From assembly GCA_015099395.1 (NCBI GenBank), contig AP024096.1, forward strand, positions 6,551,485-6,615,484: a stretch of 64,000 nt of DNA. Reading direction: 5' to 3'. Below are positions 16,066 to 23,337 of this stretch, one piece after another; position 1 is the first letter of the stretch; every line of letters begins with the position of its first letter. Under the pieces are notes generated by a model. The model was not told where the DNA came from and searched no databases. It was given only the letters and a program-made list of their open reading frames with translations. The translations under genes were made by a program, and so were the position numbers. This DNA is from Ktedonobacteria bacterium brp13. GTDB taxonomy: Bacteria; Chloroflexota; Ktedonobacteria; Ktedonobacterales; Ktedonobacteraceae.

Positions 16066-16103
16066 ACAACAAATCAATGCGAGCAGGCAGATTGATTTGT
16101 TGT
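16066..16103 (+). promoter_or_regulatory. Stem-loop in the leader of the first PBP gene
   Basis: A perfect 13-base stem ACAACAAATCAAT / ATTGATTTGTTGT with a 12-base loop ends 14 bases before the AAGGA ribosome site (16118-16122) of the PBP at 16129. The other two PBP leaders lack it. It could be a leader regulatory hairpin or a protein-binding dyad. Confidence 0.4.
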
Positions 16104-16128
16104 GTCTATCTAATGTTAAGGAAAATAT

Positions 16129-19100
16129 ATGAGTGATACCTGGAATCAGCATCCTGCGAATAAGCAACGCCCTGATCAAGCTACGCCACCAAAGACTGGT
16201 GGCTTGCTCAGTGGTTATAAAAATCAACAAAGTCAAGCAGATGCGCCAATAAATCAGCCCTTTAATCAAAATATACAGAATAATCAATCAAGGCCTGGGA
16301 CCTTCTCTAATCAGCCCGGTTCAGCATCTCCACCGAGTCAGGCCGGACGTGTGCATTCATCGTTGCTGAAGAATTATGGGCCAGCATCGAATGCAGGCAT
16401 CCCGCAAGGACCACAGAGCTATCCGCCTTCACAGAGACCACAGGGGCCGCAAGGCTATCCTCCCCCACAGGGGCCGCAAGGCTATCAGCCCCCACGGGGG
16501 TCACAGGGTTATCCACCATCACAGGGGCCGCAAGGTTATCCACCATCACAGGGGCCGCAAGGCTATCAGCCACCACGAGGTGGGCAAGGACCACAAGGTT
16601 ATCCGTCTCAGCAAGGGCAGCAGGGCTACCCACCTCAGCAAAGAGTACAGGGACCACAAGCAGGGCATCCCTTTGCGCAACCATGGTCCAATGCGATGGA
16701 TACGATGCGTACGTGGTCAGGGAAGATGGCCGCTGCAGTGGGGTATCAGCCGCAGCGTCAGCCACAACCGCCGGCCCCGCAGATGGTGCGCTATCGTTCG
16801 CCTGTGCCGCCGAATCCACCCTATATGGGCGGTCCAGGCGGCCCGGGTGGTCCAGGCGGCGGTGGTCCAGGCGGCCCGGGTGGTCCAGGCGGCGGTGGTC
16901 CAGGCGGCCCATATAATGGTAATTCAGGTGGGGACCGCTGGCGTCGTTCGCTCGCGCTGCGTCTCTCACACCAGAAGCGACAACGTCGCAAGACCAAAGG
17001 TTTCGGTCGTGTTACTACCTCCATTATTATCTCGCTGGTCGCGCTTGTCTTGATTGTTGGCTTCGCTGGTGGCGCATACGGCTATAATTACTACACCCAG
17101 CAACTGCCCCTGATGCAGCACTATGCTAATAAGCAGATCAGTCAAAATACGCGTATCTATGATCGTAATGGTGTCTTGCTCTACGAGGCATACAATCAGA
17201 GCACTCAGCCGCAGCAAGGCCGGCGTGTTGCCGTACAGTTTCAGGATATTCCCAAGGTCATGCAAGATGCCATGATCTCCATCGAAGATAAAACCTTCTG
17301 GACTAACGCAGGCGTCGATCCGCTGGCGATCGTGCGTGCCGGTACCAGTAGCGGTGGTGGTGCCAGTACCCTGACACAGCAGTTGATCAAGAACCTGTCC
17401 GGCAACGACCAGGGGACCTATCAGCGTAAGATCGCCGAGGCGGCGATGGCGATCGGGTTGACGCAAAACTATTCCAAGTCGAAGATTATGGAGATGTATT
17501 TTAACGTTGCCCCTTTTGGTGCCAACACCTATGGCGTCGAAGTTGCAGCGGAGGACCTCTTTGGTCTGCAACCAGTCTGTAATGTCGGGAAGCCCTGTGT
17601 ACCTGGCATTACTCACCTGGAGTATAATTCGACAACGAAGAAGAATGATCCGATTCTGGGCTTAGCGCGTGCCACTTTGCTGGCCGCAATCCCCAATAAT
17701 CCTTCGATCTATGACCCTACACTGGGTTCTACTGCACAGGCCAACCTGCTCGTACGGCAGAAGCTTGTGCTGCAAGACATGATTACTCAAGGTCGGTCGG
17801 TTGATGGTCAGCCGATTACGACAGCGATGGCGCAGCAAGCTGAGGCAGACGCGGCGAAGATGACTTTCCATCCCTATCAAGGGATTAAGCGTGCACCGGG
17901 CTTTGTAGATTATGTGGTGCAGCAGGTTGAAGCTGCCTTAGGGAATGGAGATCCGCAGGCCGGTGTCTACGCCTTCTTGACCGGTGGCTACAATATTCGT
18001 ACCACCATCGACGTCAACCTGGATGAGTACACGCAGGCCGAGATTTATCGTCACCTTTACCAGCCTGAACTGCAAAAAGCACGTGGCTATTACGCGACCC
18101 TGAATGTCGATAATAATGTCAATAATGGTGCTGCCGTGGTGATGGATGCCAAGAACGGCGAGATCCTCGCCATGGTTGGCAGCGCCCAGTATAACTCGAC
18201 GAATCCCAAAGTCGATGGACAGTTTAACGCCGCCGTCGGCGCTCGCCCGGTTGGTTCATCATTTAAGCCGTTCGATTACGCGACGGCCTTTGAAATGGGT
18301 TGGAATCCTGGCATCGTTCTCCAGGATACCCGTACCTACTTCCCGAATGGCGCGGCGGCAGGTACACCTGTGGCAACGCAGACGACGCCGGCAGATGACA
18401 TGACCAATCAAAATAATGGGATCTACTCCCCTTCTGACTATGGATATAGGTATTGGGAGGCACCTTTTACCGTTCGCTTTGCGACCGCCAACTCGTTTAA
18501 CATTAGTGCGATCAGAGCGATGCAGTTTACCGGTCAGCAAGCAGTGTTGGATACGACACGCCGCCTGGGGATTACTGGCCTGAAGGCGAGTGGACTCGCT
18601 ACCGCGATTGGTGCACAGGATATCTCGCCATTGCAGATGGCAGCGGCCTATGATGCGTTTGCGAATAATGGGTCTCGTGTCCCGCCGCAGACAATTCTGG
18701 ATATCTGGGATAACTATGGCAACAGCCTGTATCATTACAATGAGAACAATCCGCCGACGATCAAGGTTTTCTCGCCGCAGGTCGCCTATCTGATGACCTC
18801 GGTTCTCATTGATGAGCCATCGCGTAGCTTTGAGTTTTCCGGTGACCATGACCTCTCGTTTACCGATATTGACCCATCCTGTGCTTATAACGCTGCCTGT
18901 GGTCATCAGGTGGCGGCCAAGACCGGTACCACCGATAGTTACGCCGATAACTGGACCGTGGGCTATACACCGAATGTCGTCGAGGCTGTCTGGGTGGGTA
19001 ATAGCGATGACTCAGCGATGAATAATGTCATTGGTATTACTGGTGCTGCACCAATCTGGCATAGTGTTATGGAGCGCACGCTGGGCTACTGTGACCATAC

Positions 19101-19290
19101 CCTGGGCATCAGCGATCCTACTGATTTTTATGATGATGGTGTCCCCTGCGGACCCGAACCTAACTACAATTTCAGTTTCTCGAAGAACCCACAATGGACC
19201 TTCCCGGTTCCCAGTGGTCTTGTACAATCTACTCCAGCCGGACTGCCGCTCACCACGAATGTTCAGACTGACTGGATGCTTCAGCAGTAG
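16129..19290 (+). CDS. Class A penicillin-binding protein (transglycosylase-transpeptidase), copy 1
   Basis: 1053 residues. A long cytoplasmic N-terminal region (1 to about 290) is rich in Gln, Pro, Gly and Tyr with repeated GPQGYPP units (about 96-175) and a GGPGGPGG collagen-like run (about 230-260). A single membrane anchor follows (about 295-320, IIISLVALVLIVGFAGGA). The GT51 transglycosylase has catalytic Glu386 in IEDKTF and GASTLTQQLIKN. The transpeptidase has SSFK (Ser710, Lys713), SFN (789-791) and KTGT (from 931). It polymerises lipid II and cross-links peptidoglycan outside the membrane. The usual His of the ED..F..H.G motif is Asn. ATG 16129 has AAGGA seven bases upstream. First of three tandem paralogues. 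Confidence 0.95.
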   Translation: MSDTWNQHPANKQRPDQATPPKTGGLLSGYKNQQSQADAPINQPFNQNIQNNQSRPGTFSNQPGSASPPSQAGRVHSSLLKNYGPASNAGIPQGPQSYPPSQRPQGPQGYPPPQGPQGYQPPRGSQGYPPSQGPQGYPPSQGPQGYQPPRGGQGPQGYPSQQGQQGYPPQQRVQGPQAGHPFAQPWSNAMDTMRTWSGKMAAAVGYQPQRQPQPPAPQMVRYRSPVPPNPPYMGGPGGPGGPGGGGPGGPGGPGGGGPGGPYNGNSGGDRWRRSLALRLSHQKRQRRKTKGFGRVTTSIIISLVALVLIVGFAGGAYGYNYYTQQLPLMQHYANKQISQNTRIYDRNGVLLYEAYNQSTQPQQGRRVAVQFQDIPKVMQDAMISIEDKTFWTNAGVDPLAIVRAGTSSGGGASTLTQQLIKNLSGNDQGTYQRKIAEAAMAIGLTQNYSKSKIMEMYFNVAPFGANTYGVEVAAEDLFGLQPVCNVGKPCVPGITHLEYNSTTKKNDPILGLARATLLAAIPNNPSIYDPTLGSTAQANLLVRQKLVLQDMITQGRSVDGQPITTAMAQQAEADAAKMTFHPYQGIKRAPGFVDYVVQQVEAALGNGDPQAGVYAFLTGGYNIRTTIDVNLDEYTQAEIYRHLYQPELQKARGYYATLNVDNNVNNGAAVVMDAKNGEILAMVGSAQYNSTNPKVDGQFNAAVGARPVGSSFKPFDYATAFEMGWNPGIVLQDTRTYFPNGAAAGTPVATQTTPADDMTNQNNGIYSPSDYGYRYWEAPFTVRFATANSFNISAIRAMQFTGQQAVLDTTRRLGITGLKASGLATAIGAQDISPLQMAAAYDAFANNGSRVPPQTILDIWDNYGNSLYHYNENNPPTIKVFSPQVAYLMTSVLIDEPSRSFEFSGDHDLSFTDIDPSCAYNAACGHQVAAKTGTTDSYADNWTVGYTPNVVEAVWVGNSDDSAMNNVIGITGAAPIWHSVMERTLGYCDHTLGISDPTDFYDDGVPCGPEPNYNFSFSKNPQWTFPVPSGLVQSTPAGLPLTTNVQTDWMLQQ

Positions 19291-19330
19291 GTAACGTAAA
19301 GCAACACGACTCTTGCCCGGTGCCAAGTGT

Positions 19331-19733
19331 CTGAAGATGGAAGAACCGCTCTCATTCATGCATAACGATGAATGAGAGCGGTTCTCTTTGTCTGTGCTCC
19401 TTTTATCCTGTTACAGGAATGTCATGGATCATACCTATGAGCTACAAAAACATGCAATGGTATAGTCGAGCGACCGTCCAAATTGGTGATTGTGTTAATA
19501 GCGCGTTACACAACCGTTTGGGTATATAAGGTAGGATAGTGGCAACTCTTTGTTATAAGGTACCTGGCTGAGAAAGAGTTTGCGCTGAGAAATGTGAAGA
19601 TGCGGACAGCGTGGGTAGTGCAGATAGTACAAGTAGTACAAATTGGCACGGAATGATATGAATAGTATTCTCAGTTACGTCTTCCCGCATAGAAGGACAG
19701 ATCTAATGTATCTCTGAAAAAGGGAAATTCTGC
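19331..19733 (+). repeat. Duplicated PBP spacer, copy 1
   Basis: The spacer between PBP copies 1 and 2 is strongly similar along its length to 22811-23213 between copies 2 and 3, including the terminator hairpin and a stretch around GGTATAGTCGAGCGACC that is essentially identical. It shows that the unit gene plus spacer was duplicated. No gene lies in it; it must hold the promoter of the next PBP, but I cannot fix the -35/-10 boxes. Confidence 0.85.
19342..19385 (+). terminator. Hairpin terminator after PBP copy 1
   Basis: A perfect 18-base stem (AGAACCGCTCTCATTCAT with its complement, 19342-19359 and 19368-19385) and 8-base loop, followed by CTTTGTCTG rather than a long T-run. It lies 51 bases after the stop codon. 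Confidence 0.6.
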
Positions 19734-19775
19734 ATGTTATATATAAACATTGTATCTAATATTAAGGAAAAACAT

Positions 19776-22700
19776 ATGAGTGATACCTGGAATCAGCATC
19801 CTGCGAATAAGCAACGCCCTGATCAAGCTACGCCACCAAAGACTGGTGGTTTGCTCAGCGGTTACAAAAATCAACAAAGCCAGGCGGATGCGCCAATAAA
19901 TCAGCCCTTTAATCAAAATATACAGAATAATCAATCGACGCCCGGGACCTTCTCTAATCAACCCGGTTCAGCAGTGAATGCAGGCATTCCACAACGACCT
20001 CAGAGCTATCCGCCTTCACAGAGACCCCAGGGGCCACAAGGCTATCCTCCCCCGCAGGGACCGCAAGGGAACTATCAGCCACCACGAGGGGGGCAAGGAC
20101 CCCAGGGCTATCCGCCTCAGCAAGGGCAGCAGGGCTACCCACCTCAGCAAAGAGTGCAGGGACCACAAGCAGGACATCCCTTTGCACAACCATGGTCTAA
20201 TGCGATGGATACAATGCGCTCATGGTCAGGGAAGATGGCGGCAGCCGTGGGTTATCAGCCGCAGCGTCAGCCGCAGCCGCCGGCCCCGCAGATGGTGCGC
20301 TATCGCTCGCCTGTGCCGCCGAATCCCCCTTATAGGGGAGGCCCGGGAGGCCCAGGCGGCGGCGGTCCGGGAGGTCCCAATAGTGGTTATCCCGGTCCAG
20401 GTAGGGATCGCTGGCGCCGTTCGCTCGCGCTGCGTCTCTCGCGTCAGAAGCGGTTGCGTCGTAAGAGCAAAGGGTTTGGTCGTGTCGCTGCCTCCATTGT
20501 TATCTCGCTGGTCGTGCTTATCTTGATTGTCGGCTTCGCTGGTGGCGCATACGGCTATAATTACTATCAGCAGCAACTGCCCCTGATGCAGCACTACGCC
20601 AACAAGCAGATCAGTCAAAATACGCGTATCTATGATCGTAATGGTGTCTTGCTCTACGAGGCATACGATCAGAGCACTCAGCCGCAGCAAGGTCGACGTG
20701 TTGCCGTACAGTTCCAGGATATTCCCAAGGTCATGCAAGACGCCATGATCTCCATCGAAGATAAAACCTTCTGGACTAACGTCGGCGTCGATCCTCTGGC
20801 GATCGTGCGTGCCGGTACCAGTAGCGGTGGCGCCAGTACCCTGACACAGCAGTTGATCAAGAACCTGTCTAACAATACCCAGCCTACCTATCAGCGTAAG
20901 ATCGCAGAGGCGGCGATGGCGATCGGGTTGACGCAGAGCTACTCCAAGTCGAAGATCATGGAGATGTATTTTAACGTCGCCCCCTTTGGTGCCAATACCT
21001 ATGGCGTTGAAGTTGCAGCGGAGGACCTCTTTGGTCTGAAGCCAGTCTGTAATGTCGGGAAGCCCTGTGTGCCTGGCATTACTCACCTGGAGTATAATTC
21101 GACAACGAAGAAGAACGATCCGATTCTGGGCTTAGCGCGTGCCACGCTGCTAGCCTCGATCCCTAATAACCCCTCGTGGTACGACCCTACACTGGGTTCT
21201 ACTGCACAGGCAAAACTGCTTGGTCGTCAGAAGCTTGTGCTGCAAGACATGATCAATCAGGGTCGGTCGGTCGATGGTCAACTGATTACGACAGCGATGG
21301 CGCAGCAAGCAGAGGCAGATGCGGCGAAGATGACCTTTCATCCCTATCAAGGGATCAAGCGTGCACCGGGCTTTGTAGATTATGTGGTGCAGCAGGTTGA
21401 AGCTGCCTTAGGGAATGGAGATCCCCAGGCCGGTGTCTATGCCTTCTTGACCGGTGGCTACAATATTCGTACCACCATCGACGTCAACCTGAATGATTAC
21501 ACGCAGGCCGAGATTAAGCGCCACCTCTACCAGCCAGAACTGCAAAAAGCGATTGGCACTTGGGCGACCCTGAATGTCGATAATAATGTCAATAATGGTG
21601 CCGCCGTGGTGATGGATGCCAAGAATGGCGAGATCCTCTCGATGGTCGGCAGTGCTAGCTATTACTCGACTGATCCCAAAGTCGATGGACAATTTAATGC
21701 CGCTGTCGGCGCTCGCCCGGTTGGTTCATCATTTAAGCCGTTCGATTATGCGACGGCCTTTGAAATGGGTTGGAATCCTGGCATCGTCCTTCAGGATATC
21801 CGCACCTATTTCCCAAATGGGGCGCCAGCCGGTACACCCATCTCTACCGGGCCTACAGAGCCTCCACTTGTTCCAGGAGATTACACAACTGCCGATCAGG
21901 CAAATATGAACAATAATATGTATTCGCCTTCTGACTATAACAGTTCGTATTGGGATCAGCCCTTTACAATTCGTATAGCGACCGAGAATTCGTTTAACAT
22001 TAGCGCGATCAGAGCGATGCAGTTTACCGGTCAGCAAGCGGTGCTGGATACGACACGTCGCCTGGGGATTACTGGCTTGAAGGCGAGTGGACTTGCTACC
22101 GCTATCGGCGCACAAGATGTCTCGCCATTGCAGATGGCAGAGGCCTACGATGCGTTTGCGAATAATGGTTCTCGTGTGCCGCCGCAGACAATTCTGGATA
22201 TCTGGGATAACTATGGCAACAGCCTGTATCACTATAATGAGAACAATCCGCCAACAATCAAAGTTTTCTCGCCGCAGGTCGCCTATATGATGACCTCGGT
22301 CCTCATTGATGAGCCATCTCGTGCCCGTGAGTTTACCGGTGATCATGACCTCTCGTTTACCGATATCGATCCAACCTGTGGTTATAATCCAGTCTGTGGT
22401 CACCAGGTCGCGGCCAAGACCGGTACCACAGACAGTTTTGCCGATAACTGGACAGTGGGCTATACACCGGACGTCGTCGAGGCTGTCTGGGTGGGTAATA
22501 GCGATGACTCAGCGATGTATCACGTCATTGGTATTACCGGTGCTGCCCCAATCTGGCATAGCGTCATGGAGCGCACGCTGGGATACTGTGACCATGCTCT
22601 AGGAATTAGCAATCCTGCTAATTTTTATGATGATGGTGTCGCCTGCGGGTCATCGGCACCATACAAATTCCGTTTCTCGAAGAATCCGCAATGGCAATTC

Positions 22701-22787
22701 CCGAATCCCGGTGGTCTTGTACAATCTACTCCGGCTGGTCTGCCGCTTACCACGAATGTTCAGACTGACTGGATGCTTCAGCAGTAG
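19776..22787 (+). CDS. Class A penicillin-binding protein, copy 2
   Basis: A 1003-residue paralogue very close to copy 1, starting MSDTWNQHPAN at ATG 19776 (AAGGA upstream; an ATG at 19734 is in frame but unsupported). The layout is the same: Gln/Pro/Gly-rich cytoplasmic tail with fewer GPQGYPP units than copy 1, membrane anchor, GT51 domain (IEDKTFWTN, GASTLTQQL) and transpeptidase with GSSFK, SFN and AAKTGTTD. A short region after the SxxK motif differs from copy 1 and instead resembles copy 3 (TGPTEPPL, DYTTADQ), so segments have been exchanged between the copies. The role is peptidoglycan synthesis at the outer membrane face. Asn replaces the conserved GT51 His here too. Confidence 0.95.
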   Translation: MSDTWNQHPANKQRPDQATPPKTGGLLSGYKNQQSQADAPINQPFNQNIQNNQSTPGTFSNQPGSAVNAGIPQRPQSYPPSQRPQGPQGYPPPQGPQGNYQPPRGGQGPQGYPPQQGQQGYPPQQRVQGPQAGHPFAQPWSNAMDTMRSWSGKMAAAVGYQPQRQPQPPAPQMVRYRSPVPPNPPYRGGPGGPGGGGPGGPNSGYPGPGRDRWRRSLALRLSRQKRLRRKSKGFGRVAASIVISLVVLILIVGFAGGAYGYNYYQQQLPLMQHYANKQISQNTRIYDRNGVLLYEAYDQSTQPQQGRRVAVQFQDIPKVMQDAMISIEDKTFWTNVGVDPLAIVRAGTSSGGASTLTQQLIKNLSNNTQPTYQRKIAEAAMAIGLTQSYSKSKIMEMYFNVAPFGANTYGVEVAAEDLFGLKPVCNVGKPCVPGITHLEYNSTTKKNDPILGLARATLLASIPNNPSWYDPTLGSTAQAKLLGRQKLVLQDMINQGRSVDGQLITTAMAQQAEADAAKMTFHPYQGIKRAPGFVDYVVQQVEAALGNGDPQAGVYAFLTGGYNIRTTIDVNLNDYTQAEIKRHLYQPELQKAIGTWATLNVDNNVNNGAAVVMDAKNGEILSMVGSASYYSTDPKVDGQFNAAVGARPVGSSFKPFDYATAFEMGWNPGIVLQDIRTYFPNGAPAGTPISTGPTEPPLVPGDYTTADQANMNNNMYSPSDYNSSYWDQPFTIRIATENSFNISAIRAMQFTGQQAVLDTTRRLGITGLKASGLATAIGAQDVSPLQMAEAYDAFANNGSRVPPQTILDIWDNYGNSLYHYNENNPPTIKVFSPQVAYMMTSVLIDEPSRAREFTGDHDLSFTDIDPTCGYNPVCGHQVAAKTGTTDSFADNWTVGYTPDVVEAVWVGNSDDSAMYHVIGITGAAPIWHSVMERTLGYCDHALGISNPANFYDDGVACGSSAPYKFRFSKNPQWQFPNPGGLVQSTPAGLPLTTNVQTDWMLQQ

Positions 22788-22810
22788 CTAACTTTCTCAT
22801 AAGGCAAGCG

Positions 22811-23213
22811 TCTGAAAATAGAAGAGCCGCTCTCATTCACCGTAATACATGAATGAGAGCGGCTCTCTTTGTCTGCGCTCCTCTTATCCTGTTACAGGAA
22901 TGTCATGGATCATATCTATGAGGTACAAAAACATGCAATGGTATAGTCGAGCGACCGTCCAAATTGGTGATTGTGTTAATAGCGCGTTACACAAACGTTT
23001 GGGTATATAAGGTAGGATAGTGGCAACTCTTTGTCATAAGGTAGCTGGCAGAGAAAGAGTTTGCGCTGAGAAATGTGAAGATGCGGACAGCGCGGGTAGT
23101 GCGGATAGTACAAGTAGTACAAATTGGCACAGCATGATATGAATAGTATTTTCAGTTACGTCTTCCCAAATAGAAGGAAAGATCTCGTTCTTTATGTAAT
23201 GTATCTCTGAAAA
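22811..23213 (+). repeat. Duplicated PBP spacer, copy 2
   Basis: Counterpart of 19331-19733, nearly identical over most of its length. After it, 23214-23280 holds about 67 bases absent from copy 1, containing a small GTAGC-GTTA-GCTAC hairpin; the similarity then resumes (AAAAAGGGGAGTTCTGCATG) up to the PBP copy 3 start. Confidence 0.85.
22823..22866 (+). terminator. Hairpin terminator after PBP copy 2
   Basis: A perfect 17-base stem AGAGCCGCTCTCATTCA with its complement, 10-base loop, then CTTTGTCTG. The two arms changed together relative to the copy 1 hairpin (AACC to AGCC and GGTT to GGCT), so base pairing has been maintained. Confidence 0.6.
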
Positions 23214-23337
23214 CCTGAATGTGTAGCGTTAGCTACGGCAGTCGCATAGGTCGCATCGGTTTTTGCAATAAGATCTTCAGAAAAAGGGGAGTTCTGCATG
23301 TTATATAGAATATCGCATCTATTTTTGAGGAAAATAT

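Noticed and set aside
16425..16660. Possible CRISPR array in the repetitive DNA of the first PBP
   Set aside because: The repeats are in-frame codons for GPQGYPP units with no unique spacers and no cas genes nearby.
16307..17053. Long overlapping open frames on both strands over the PBP N-terminal regions
   Set aside because: They are by-products of the Gly/Pro/Gln-rich codon pattern; they have no ribosome sites or known domains, and the PBP frame explains the sequence.
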